From Arthrobacter sp. (GTDB lineage Bacteria > Actinomycetota > Actinomycetes > Actinomycetales > Micrococcaceae): a DNA stretch of 24,903 nucleotides. The position numbers and the translations under genes were made by a program. The DNA lies in assembly GCA_030146405.1 (NCBI GenBank), contig JASLBS010000242.1, forward strand, positions 1 to 24,903. Direction: 5' to 3'. The notes beneath the pieces are model-generated. The model was not told the DNA's origin. It did not search any database and saw only the letters and a program-made list of their open reading frames with translations. This document shows, piece by piece, positions 8,212-14,975 of the stretch (position 1 is its first letter; each line of letters opens with the position of its first letter).

Positions 8212-9120
8212 GTGGACACAGGCCACGTCCGCCCCATCGGCGTCAACACGTGGGTCTGGACGTCCCCACTCACCGACGCGGACCTGCCTCCCCTGCTCCG
8301 CCGGATCGCAGCGATGGGATTCGACGGCGTCGAGCTACCCCTCGAGGAGGTGGGCAATCTCACGGTTCCCGCGGTGCAGGACATCCTGGCCGACACCGGC
8401 CTCTCCCCGACCGTCGTCGGCGCCATGGCGCCCGGCCGGGAGCTGATCGATGCTTCCGACGCGACGATCCAGGAGACGCAGCGCTATCTGCTGGAATGCG
8501 TGGAGCTGGCCGGGGCCATCGGGGCCGGAAGCGTCTGCGGGCCCTTCTACGCGCACACCGGTCGGCTCTGGCGAATAGATGACGCCGATCGTTCCGCGGC
8601 GTACGCGGAACTGCGAAGGAACCTTGCACCGGTGGCGCGTCGCGCGGTCGAGCTCGACGTGGTGCTCGGCATCGAACCCCTCAACAGGTACGAGACATCG
8701 TTCGTCAACACCGTGGACCAGGCGCTCCAGGCCCTCGGACCGCTCCTCGGTGCAGGTGTGGGCCTGGCCCTGGACACCTACCACCTCGGCATCGAGGAGC
8801 GATCGTCGGCCGACGCCATCCGCAGGGCGGGGGAACACCTCGTCCACCTGCAGGTATGTGGCAATGACCGAGGGGCTCCGGGTGGCGACCAGACCGACTG
8901 GACCGGCATCTTCGCAGCCCTCGAGGATGTGCACTATCGGGGACCGCTGAACATCGAGAGTTTCACCGCCCACAACGCGAGCATCGCCACTGCCGCCGCC
9001 GTGTGGCGTCCCCTTGCCGCTTCCCAGGACGAACTAGCGCACAATGGGTTGGTTTTCCTCCGTAGCGCAGATCCATCGCGGTCCCGGAGCGGACCACGCC
9101 AACTAGGAGATACTCCATGA
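8212..9120 (+). CDS. TIM-barrel sugar isomerase/epimerase, D-tagatose 3-epimerase-like
   Basis: 302 aa, GTG start behind a strong AGGAGGGAGG; a shorter overlapping ATG frame at 8184 was rejected. AP-endonuclease-2/xylose-isomerase-like fold. Residues aligned by spacing with ketose 3-epimerases: Glu155 (G-I-E-P-L-N-R), Glu161, Asp188 (L-D-T-Y-H), His191, Arg220 (N-D-R-G-A-P-G) and Glu249 (N-I-E-S-F). The fourth metal ligand, normally His, falls on Gln214. I recall that hydroxypyruvate isomerase-type relatives use Gln here, so the site may still bind metal with a different specificity. It lies 52 bp after the binding protein and overlaps the dehydrogenase start. Likely acts on a keto sugar made or imported by this operon. 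The exact reaction is unknown. Confidence 0.85.
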   Translation: MDTGHVRPIGVNTWVWTSPLTDADLPPLLRRIAAMGFDGVELPLEEVGNLTVPAVQDILADTGLSPTVVGAMAPGRELIDASDATIQETQRYLLECVELAGAIGAGSVCGPFYAHTGRLWRIDDADRSAAYAELRRNLAPVARRAVELDVVLGIEPLNRYETSFVNTVDQALQALGPLLGAGVGLALDTYHLGIEERSSADAIRRAGEHLVHLQVCGNDRGAPGGDQTDWTGIFAALEDVHYRGPLNIESFTAHNASIATAAAVWRPLAASQDELAHNGLVFLRSADPSRSRSGPRQLGDTP

Positions 9121-10304
9121 CCACTGCAGTGCCCACGACCGCCGCGGGTTCGGTTCCCAGGCCCCTCGGCGTCGCCATGATCGGTTACGCCTTCATGGGT
9201 AAAGCCCACTCGGCCGCCTGGCGGACCGTCGGCAGTCATTTCGACGTCCCCTCGATCGCGCGCCGCGTGATCGTCGGCCGGGACGCGGAGCGCACAGCTG
9301 AAGCTGCGGCCCGCTACGGCTGGGAGGAATCGGCCACCGATTGGCGGGACGTCATCCACCGGGACGACATCGACATCGTGGACATCTGCACGCCGGGCTA
9401 CCTGCATGCCGAGATCGCCATCGAGGCGCTCAGAGCGGGCAAGCACGTGCTCGTCGAGAAGCCATTGGCCAACACCATCGCCGAGAGCGAGCAGATGGTC
9501 GCCGCGGCGGTCGAGGCAAGGTCCCATGGGGTCCGGTCCATGGTGGGATTCAACTACCGCCGGGTACCTGCACTCGCGTACGCGAGGGACCTCATCGCCG
9601 AGGGCCGTCTTGGTGGTATCCGCCAGCTGCGGGTCGCGTACCTGCAGGACTGGCTCGTCGACGCGGAGTCGCCCATGACCTGGCGGCTGCGGAAGGAATC
9701 CGCCGGATCCGGTGCCCTGGGTGACATAGCCTCGCACGCCCTCGATCAGGTGCAGTTCCTCACCGGTGACGAGGTCACCGAGGTCTCCGGCAGGCTGCGC
9801 ACGTTCGTCGAGGAACGCCCTGGACCCGACGGGCCCGAACCGGTCACGGTGGACGACGCCGCATGGATCACCGCTGAGCTCGCAGGTGGTGCCGTCGCCA
9901 CGGTCGAGGTCTCACGCGTCGCAACGGGTGTGAAGAACGGCCTGCGGATCGAGGTCTTCGGCGAGCGCGGAGCACTCCGTTTCGATCTCGAGAACCTCAA
10001 CGAACTGTGGCTGATGGAAGCCATCGGGCCCGCGACAGAGCAGGGCTTCCGCCGGATCCTGGTCAGCGAACCGGAGCACCCGTATCTTGATGCCTGGTGG
10101 CCGCAGGGTCACATCATCGGCTGGGAGCACACGTTCACCCATCAACTACAGGACTTCCTCACGGCTATCCGGGCCGGCGAGGACCCCCAGCCCTCGTTCG
10201 GGGCAGGCCTGCAGATCCAGCGCATCCTCGCCGCCGTCGAGGAGAGCGCGGCGGCGAAGAGTGCCGTGGTGCAGATCGCCCCCCAATCCGACCCACAGCA
10301 GTAG
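9117..10304 (+). CDS. Gfo/Idh/MocA family dehydrogenase (GYAFMG subfamily)
   Basis: 395 aa, ATGA overlap with the epimerase gene, Shine-Dalgarno AGGAGA. Rossmann domain with G-Y-A-F-M-G (23-28), then the E-K-P motif with catalytic Lys115, then F-N-Y-R-R and the substrate domain with G-D-I-A-S-H (Asp203, His207), the usual catalytic pair. The end of the second strand reads V-G-R-D where NAD-selective relatives have an acidic residue. With Ala in place of the middle glycine, this hints at NADP preference. The sequence Y-L-Q-D-W after F-N-Y-R-R is shared with levoglucosan and inositol dehydrogenase-like enzymes, which oxidise ring hydroxyls to ketones. Predicted to make or reduce a keto sugar together with the flanking TIM barrels. 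Confidence 0.9.
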   Translation: MTTAVPTTAAGSVPRPLGVAMIGYAFMGKAHSAAWRTVGSHFDVPSIARRVIVGRDAERTAEAAARYGWEESATDWRDVIHRDDIDIVDICTPGYLHAEIAIEALRAGKHVLVEKPLANTIAESEQMVAAAVEARSHGVRSMVGFNYRRVPALAYARDLIAEGRLGGIRQLRVAYLQDWLVDAESPMTWRLRKESAGSGALGDIASHALDQVQFLTGDEVTEVSGRLRTFVEERPGPDGPEPVTVDDAAWITAELAGGAVATVEVSRVATGVKNGLRIEVFGERGALRFDLENLNELWLMEAIGPATEQGFRRILVSEPEHPYLDAWWPQGHIIGWEHTFTHQLQDFLTAIRAGEDPQPSFGAGLQIQRILAAVEESAAAKSAVVQIAPQSDPQQ

Positions 10305-10327
10305 TCCCTACATCCCGAGGAGCTCGC

Positions 10328-11326
10328 ATGACCCGCAACTTCACCCTTTTCACCGGCCAGTGGGCGGACCTCCCGTTCGAAAAGGTCGCCGAACTCGCCG
10401 GTCAGTGGGGTTATGACGGCCTCGAGATCGCCGTCTCCGGCGACCACCTGGACGCGTGGCGGTGGGACGACGACGACTACATCCAGGACCGCCTCGACAT
10501 CCTGGAGCGCAACGGCCTGAAGGTCTGGGCGATCTCGAACCACCTGAAGGGCCAGGCGGTCTGCGACAATCCCATCGACTTCCGGCACCAGGCGATCGTC
10601 GGGCCGAAGGTGTGGGGCGACGGCGACCCGGAGGGTGTGCGGCAGCGTGCCGCGGAGGAGCTCAAGCTCACGGCCCGCCTCGCGAAGAAGCTCGGAGTGG
10701 ACACCGTGGTGGGGTTCACCGGTTCGTCGATCTGGCAGTACGTGGCCATGTTCCCTCCCGTCCCGGCCGAGGTGATCGACGCCGGGTACCAGGACTTCGC
10801 GGACCGATGGAATCCCATCCTCGACGTCTTCGACGAGTGCGGGGTCCGCTTCGCCCACGAGGTACACCCCTCCGAGATCGCGTACGACTACTGGTCCACG
10901 CACCGCGCGCTCGAAGCGATCGGCCACCGGCCCGCATTCGGGCTGAACTGGGACCCGAGCCATTTCCTGTGGCAGCAGATCGACCCCGTGGCGTTCATCT
11001 CGGACTTCAAGGACCGCATCTACCACGTGGACTGCAAGGACACGAAGATGCGCATGGGCGGAGGACGCAACGGCATCATGTCCTCGCACCTGCCCTGGGG
11101 CGACCCCCGGCGCGGTTGGGACTTCGTCTCGACCGGGCGCGGCGACGTGCCGTGGGAGGACAGCTTCCGCGCCCTGACCGCGATCGGTTATACCGGGCCC
11201 ATCTCGGTGGAGTGGGAGGACGCCGGCATGGACAGGTTGCAGGGCGCACCGGAAGCACTGGCCTTCCTCAAGGGCTTCGACTTCGCGCCGTCGGGCACAT
11301 CGTTCGACGCCGCCTTCAACCAGTAG
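10328..11326 (+). CDS. TIM-barrel sugar isomerase-like enzyme (second)
   Basis: 332 aa. The frame is open from 10097, but the ATG at 10328 is chosen because GAGGAG precedes it and because the protein begins there with the family's conserved F-T-L-F-T-G-Q-W. AP-endonuclease-2-like fold. Probable metal ligands are Glu178 (H-E-V-H-P), Asp209 (N-W-D-P-S-H), His233 (Y-H-V-D-C-K-D) and Glu295 (V-E-W-E-D). It differs from the first TIM barrel of the operon in these motifs and in having a long insertion around 240-275. From memory, this subfamily is widespread in actinobacteria beside GYAFMG-type dehydrogenases. Related pairs in 3-keto-sugar pathways carry out elimination or hydration, so isomerase, lyase or hydratase activity are all possible. 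Confidence 0.85.
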   Translation: MTRNFTLFTGQWADLPFEKVAELAGQWGYDGLEIAVSGDHLDAWRWDDDDYIQDRLDILERNGLKVWAISNHLKGQAVCDNPIDFRHQAIVGPKVWGDGDPEGVRQRAAEELKLTARLAKKLGVDTVVGFTGSSIWQYVAMFPPVPAEVIDAGYQDFADRWNPILDVFDECGVRFAHEVHPSEIAYDYWSTHRALEAIGHRPAFGLNWDPSHFLWQQIDPVAFISDFKDRIYHVDCKDTKMRMGGGRNGIMSSHLPWGDPRRGWDFVSTGRGDVPWEDSFRALTAIGYTGPISVEWEDAGMDRLQGAPEALAFLKGFDFAPSGTSFDAAFNQ

Positions 11327-11354
11327 GGTCTCCACCCCACCTCGCTCTTCCTCC

Positions 11355-11390
11355 CTCTGCCCACCCCGATGCACATCGAGGTGGGCAGAG
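11355..11390 (+). terminator. long hairpin closing sugar locus 1
   Basis: Arms CTCTGCCCACC (11355-11365) and GGTGGGCAGAG (11380-11390) are perfectly complementary. The intervening bases add CGATG/CATCG after a single C-A mismatch, giving one 36-nt, almost fully paired hairpin 28 bp after the last stop codon. There is no run of T after it, so it is not a classical intrinsic terminator. High-GC actinobacteria often end transcripts at such hairpins. It separates locus 1 from the LacI-controlled operon. Confidence 0.65.
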
Positions 11391-11450
11391 TCGTTCCGAC
11401 CCCATCTCCCCGACAGCGGCCCCGCCGTGCTTCTCTCTTCCCGTGATTCG

Positions 11451-11464
11451 AGAGAGCGCTCTCT
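11451..11464. promoter_or_regulatory. LacI-family operator O1 (CebR-like palindrome)
   Basis: Perfect 14-bp palindrome AGAGAGCGCTCTCT, abutting the -35 element of the promoter. Its core GAGCGCTC is the same as in the Streptomyces CebR and Thermobifida CelR boxes, which are TGGGAGCGCTCCCA. An identical copy lies 55 bp downstream. Confidence 0.85.
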
Positions 11465-11492
11465 TGACGATGTGACCTTCCGCACATACAGT
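11464..11492 (+). promoter_or_regulatory. promoter of the beta-glucoside operon
   Basis: -35 TTGACG (11464-11469, five of six consensus bases), 17-bp spacer, -10 TACAGT (11487-11492, four of six). Transcription should begin near 11499, between the two operator copies: O1 touches the -35 and O2 covers the early transcribed region. Binding at both sites would block initiation. Confidence 0.65.
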
Positions 11493-11505
11493 GGTTCCAC
11501 ACCTC

Positions 11506-11519
11506 AGAGAGCGCTCTCT
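11506..11519. promoter_or_regulatory. LacI-family operator O2 (CebR-like palindrome)
   Basis: Second perfect copy of AGAGAGCGCTCTCT. The centre-to-centre distance from O1 is 55 bp, close to five helical turns, so both dimers could lie on the same face and cooperate. It sits just downstream of the predicted transcription start. Confidence 0.85.
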
Positions 11520-11563
11520 CGCCCGTCGGCGTATGTCGCTCCAACACACACAAAGGAGTGATC

Positions 11564-12883
11564 GTGGAATACTCGCGACTCAGGAAAATCACAGCCCTCG
11601 CCGGCGTAGCGTCCCTGGCCCTCGTTGCCTCGGGCTGCAGCGGAGGCGGGAGCGACGAGCCGGCCAGTGCCGACAATCCCGTCAATCTGACCGTCACCAC
11701 GTTCGGGCAGTTCGGTTACGACGATCTGTACGCCGAATACGAAGAGCAGAACCCCGGAGTGACCATCGAGGCGACGAACATCGATGGCAGCGCGAACGCC
11801 CGCACCGATGCGTTCACCAAGCTCGCGGCCGGTTCCGGACTGAGCGACGTCGTTGCGGTCGAGGAGGGCTGGCTCGGCTCCATCATGGATGTGTCCGACC
11901 AGTTCGTGGACCTCAACGAGTACGGCGCCGAGGACATCAAGGACAACTGGGTCGACTGGAAGTTCGAGCAGGGAACCGACCCCGATGGCCGTGTGATCGG
12001 CCTCGGCACGGATATCGGACCCCAGGCACTGTGCTTCAATCAGGAACTGTTCGAGGCTGCGGGGCTGCCGACCGACCGCGAGGAGGTCGCCGAGCTCTTC
12101 GGTGGCGACGACGCGACGTGGGAGACGTACTTCGACCTGGGCCGTGAGTACAACGAGACCACGGGCAAGGCCTGGTACGACCAGTCCGCGTTCGTCTGGA
12201 ACTCCATGGTGAACCAGATGGACGAGGGCTACTACACGGCCGACGGCGAACTGAACATCGAGGGCAACGAGGCCATGCGCGCCCAGTTCGACCTCCTCGC
12301 CGCCGGCACCGCCGACGGCCTGTCCGCCAATCAGCAGCAGTTCAACTGGGGCAACGGCAAGGCCTTCGTGGACGGCTCCTTCGCGGTCCACGTCTGCCCC
12401 GCCTGGATGCTCGGCACCATCAAGGAGCAGCTGGAGTCCGCCGGCGGCGGCCCCGAGACCGGGTGGGACGTCGCCGACGTGTTCCCGGGCGGGGCCTCCA
12501 ACTGGGGAGGCGCCTTCCTCTCCGTCCCCGAGAGCTCCGAGCACCCCGCCGAAGCCGCCAAGCTCGCCCAGTGGCTGACCGACCCCGAACAGATGGTCAA
12601 GCAGTCCGCAGCCGCGAACAACTTTCCCAGCACACTGGACGCCCAGGCGGAGATCGTCGAAGCAGCCGTCCCGAACGAGCTCTTCAACGACGCTCCGTAC
12701 GGCGAGATCTTCGCATCGCGCGCCGAAGGCGTCGTGGCCCAGTTCAAGGGCCCGCAGGACTCGGAGATCCAGGAGAACGTCTTCGCGCCTGCGCTGAAGA
12801 TCCTGGACAACGGCACGGGTACGGCCGACGAGGCCTGGAACGAAGCCATCTCGCTTCTCAACGACCGCGTCGTGAACAACTAG
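11564..12883 (+). CDS. extracellular sugar-binding lipoprotein, probable beta-glucoside/cello-oligosaccharide binder
   Basis: 439 aa from the GTG at 11564. This start is preferred to the in-frame GTG at 11558 because AAAGGAG (11552-11558) overlaps the earlier one and is spaced five bases from the later. A short basic N-terminus, a hydrophobic stretch and V-A-S-G-C give a lipobox with Cys25. The rest is a class-1 solute-binding protein of the MalE/CebE type: T-V-T-T-F-G-Q early, a long Trp-rich middle (T-W-E-T-Y-F, A-F-V-W-N-S-M-V) and W-G-G-A-F-L-S-V-P. First gene of the operon under the two operators. The cello-oligosaccharide assignment rests on the neighbours (GH1 enzyme, CebR-like boxes), not on the sequence alone. 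Confidence 0.9.
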   Translation: MEYSRLRKITALAGVASLALVASGCSGGGSDEPASADNPVNLTVTTFGQFGYDDLYAEYEEQNPGVTIEATNIDGSANARTDAFTKLAAGSGLSDVVAVEEGWLGSIMDVSDQFVDLNEYGAEDIKDNWVDWKFEQGTDPDGRVIGLGTDIGPQALCFNQELFEAAGLPTDREEVAELFGGDDATWETYFDLGREYNETTGKAWYDQSAFVWNSMVNQMDEGYYTADGELNIEGNEAMRAQFDLLAAGTADGLSANQQQFNWGNGKAFVDGSFAVHVCPAWMLGTIKEQLESAGGGPETGWDVADVFPGGASNWGGAFLSVPESSEHPAEAAKLAQWLTDPEQMVKQSAAANNFPSTLDAQAEIVEAAVPNELFNDAPYGEIFASRAEGVVAQFKGPQDSEIQENVFAPALKILDNGTGTADEAWNEAISLLNDRVVNN

Positions 12884-12896
12884 CAGCACCGGCCGC

Positions 12897-12923
12897 GGGG
12901 CCTCCGGTACCAGCGGAGGCCCC
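12897..12923 (+). promoter_or_regulatory. intercistronic hairpin between binding protein and permease genes
   Basis: GGGGCCTCCG and CGGAGGCCCC pair perfectly over ten bases around the seven-base loop GTACCAG. It begins 14 bp after the binding-protein stop and ends 20 bp before the permease ATG, with no T run. Such hairpins between MalE- and MalF-type genes protect the upstream message or partly stop transcription, so that binding protein is made in excess. That role is inferred here. Confidence 0.7.
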
Positions 12924-12942
12924 CCTGGAGTCTGGAACCCTC

Positions 12943-14079
12943 ATGACCACGACACTGAACCGCCCGGCAGCGAGCAGTCCTGCCCCTGCGAAACCCGTCC
13001 TCACCTTCCGTCAGCGGCTGAATGTCTTCGACATGAAAGCCTCGCCCTACCTGTACATCGCACCGTTCTTTCTCCTCTTCGCCCTGGTGGGCCTGTTCCC
13101 TCTCGGCTACACCTTCTTCGTCTCGCTCTTCGACTGGCACCTGCTCAAGGGGCAGGGCGAGTTCGTGGGGCTGCGGAACTTCCAGGAAGTCCTCCAGGAC
13201 CGCTTCTTCTGGAACTCGCTGTTCAACACGATGAGCATCTTCCTGCTCTCGACCATCCCGCAGCTGATCGTCGCAACGGCCATAGCTGCCGTGCTGGACC
13301 AGAACCTCCGTGCCAGGACGTTCTGGCGCATGAGCATCCTGCTCCCCTACATCGTGACCCCTGTTGCCGTCGCCCTGATCTTCGCGAACCTGTTCGGTGA
13401 GCAGTACGGGCTGATCAACAACATCCTGGAGAGCTTCGGGATCGACCGGGTCCAATGGGCCAACGAGACGCTTCCGAGCCACATCGCGATCGCCACCATG
13501 GTGAACTGGCGCTGGACGGGCTACAACGCCCTGATCCTGCTGGCAGCGATGCAGTCGGTGCCCCGTGACATCTACGAGTCCGCTGCGATCGACGGTGCCG
13601 GGCCGTTCCGCCGCTTCTTCAGCATCACATTGCCGAGCATCCGGCCCACCATGATCTTCGTGGTGATCACCGCGACGATCGGCGGGCTGCAGATCTTCAC
13701 CGAGCCCCGCCTCTTCGATCCGAGGACGTACGGGGGAACGGCCGCGCAGTTCCAGACGACCGTGCTCTACCTCTACGAGATGGCTTTCCAGCGGCAGAAC
13801 TTCGGCAAGGCGTCCACCATCGCGTGGCTCCTGTTCCTCATCATCGTGCTGTTCGGCCTCGTCAACTACCTGATCTCACGAAGGATCGCCACCACCGGCG
13901 ACGCGCGTGGGCCGGGCAGGGGCGCCGGCAGCCGCCGGCGCAAGCGCTTCCCGGCGCCCTCCGTCGTCCTCCCCGCCGTAGGCCCCCAGCCGCCGGCACC
14001 CGGCGCCGAACCGGCACCGGACCTGGCCGCGGGACCGGTCGGGACCCCCGAAGACACGACACCGAGGAGTGGGCAATGA
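12943..14079 (+). CDS. sugar ABC transporter permease, MalF type
   Basis: 378 aa from the ATG at 12943. The frame is open upstream to 12463, but that part overlaps the binding-protein gene and reads as shadow. About six membrane helices lie between residues 35 and 315. The cytoplasmic EAA loop reads Y-E-S-A-A-I-D-G-A-G with downstream L-P, the contact site for the ATPase. N-terminal residues 1-30 are polar. After the last helix a tail of about 60 residues is first Arg-rich and then Pro/Ala-rich, which is unusual for this family. Forms the channel with the MalG-type partner, whose ATG overlaps this stop. No ATPase gene is present in the operon. Confidence 0.93.
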   Translation: MTTTLNRPAASSPAPAKPVLTFRQRLNVFDMKASPYLYIAPFFLLFALVGLFPLGYTFFVSLFDWHLLKGQGEFVGLRNFQEVLQDRFFWNSLFNTMSIFLLSTIPQLIVATAIAAVLDQNLRARTFWRMSILLPYIVTPVAVALIFANLFGEQYGLINNILESFGIDRVQWANETLPSHIAIATMVNWRWTGYNALILLAAMQSVPRDIYESAAIDGAGPFRRFFSITLPSIRPTMIFVVITATIGGLQIFTEPRLFDPRTYGGTAAQFQTTVLYLYEMAFQRQNFGKASTIAWLLFLIIVLFGLVNYLISRRIATTGDARGPGRGAGSRRRKRFPAPSVVLPAVGPQPPAPGAEPAPDLAAGPVGTPEDTTPRSGQ

Positions 14080-14975
14080 CCGTCACCGAGACGAGGCCGC
14101 AGCAGACCCGCGTCCCGAACGACCGGAGCCGATCCCTCCGGAAGAGCATGTTCGGCAACGGGCGGCGGCCGGGATTCCTGACCTACGGCCTGCTGATCGC
14201 CTTCTTCCTCGCCTCCGCCTACCCGCTCTGGTGGTCGGTCATCATCGGCAGCCGGTCCAACGAGGCACTCGGGGAGACGTGGCCACCCCTGTTCCCGGGC
14301 GGCAATTTCTGGACGAACGTCGGCGAGGTCTTCGACACCATCCCGTTCTGGCTCGCCCTGGGCAACAGTGTGCTGATCTCGGGGATCATCACCCTGTCGG
14401 TCGTCGGATTCTCGACCCTGGCCGGGTACTCCTTCGCGAAGCTCCGCTTCCGGGGACGCAACGGCCTCATGGTCGCGGTGATCGCCACGATGGCCATTCC
14501 GACCCAACTCGGCATCATCCCGCTGTTCATGATGATGCGCACGCTCGGCTGGACCGGCGAGATCGGTGCCGTCATCATCCCCACGCTCGTCACGGCATTC
14601 GGTGTCTTCTTCATGCGCCAGTACCTCGTGGACGTCATTCCCGACGAGCTGATCGAATCCGCCAGGATGGACGGCGCCTCCATGATCTCCACCTTCTGGC
14701 ACGTCGCTCTTCCCGCCGCCCGTCCTGCCATGGCGATCCTGGGGCTGTTCACGTTCATGACCGCGTGGACCGACTTCCTCTGGCCGCTGCTGGTGCTCGG
14801 TCCCGGCAACCCCACCCTGCAGACGGCGCTCAGCCAGCTGCAGTCGGCTCGATACGTGGACTACTCGATCGTCCTCGCCGGCGCCGTTCTGGCTACCCTC
14901 CCGCTGCTGGTGCTCTTCGTCATCGCAGGCCGTCAACTCATATCCGGAATCATGCAAGGAGCAGTGAAGGGCTAA
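14076..14975 (+). CDS. sugar ABC transporter permease, MalG type
   Basis: 299 aa, ATG within an ATGA overlap, chosen over the longer open frame from 13824, which lies inside the preceding gene. Six predicted membrane helices. The EAA loop reads I-E-S-A-R-M-D-G-A-S with a following L-P, and the C-terminus F-V-I-A-G-R-Q-L-I-S-G-I-M-Q-G-A-V-K-G is the standard ending of the family. Partner of the preceding permease. In Streptomyces the matching CebF/CebG pair is energised by MsiK, encoded elsewhere, and the missing ATPase here suggests the same arrangement. The stop TAA shares an A with the next ATG. Confidence 0.94.
   Translation: MTVTETRPQQTRVPNDRSRSLRKSMFGNGRRPGFLTYGLLIAFFLASAYPLWWSVIIGSRSNEALGETWPPLFPGGNFWTNVGEVFDTIPFWLALGNSVLISGIITLSVVGFSTLAGYSFAKLRFRGRNGLMVAVIATMAIPTQLGIIPLFMMMRTLGWTGEIGAVIIPTLVTAFGVFFMRQYLVDVIPDELIESARMDGASMISTFWHVALPAARPAMAILGLFTFMTAWTDFLWPLLVLGPGNPTLQTALSQLQSARYVDYSIVLAGAVLATLPLLVLFVIAGRQLISGIMQGAVKG

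Noticed and set aside
6999..8426. 475-aa minus-strand open frame opposite the first binding protein
   Set aside because: No motif, biased composition, and it spans two real plus-strand genes.
8212..11326. C-glycoside deglycosylation (DgpABC/CarABC-like) system
   Set aside because: A Gfo/Idh enzyme and AP-endonuclease-2-like barrels fit part of it, but the partner small subunit (DUF6379 type) and the GMC-type oxidase are absent from the window, so only the broader keto-sugar idea is kept.
10142..11500. 452-aa minus-strand open frame opposite the second TIM-barrel gene
   Set aside because: No recognisable domain, composition is that of a shadow frame, and it covers the intergenic hairpin and part of the operator region.
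11558..11563. Earlier GTG start of the second binding protein
   Set aside because: It overlaps the Shine-Dalgarno AAAGGAG, whereas the GTG at 11564 has proper spacing.
11504..12889. 461-aa minus-strand open frame opposite the second binding protein
   Set aside because: Val/Gly/Leu-rich shadow. The plus-strand frame has a signal peptide and family motifs.
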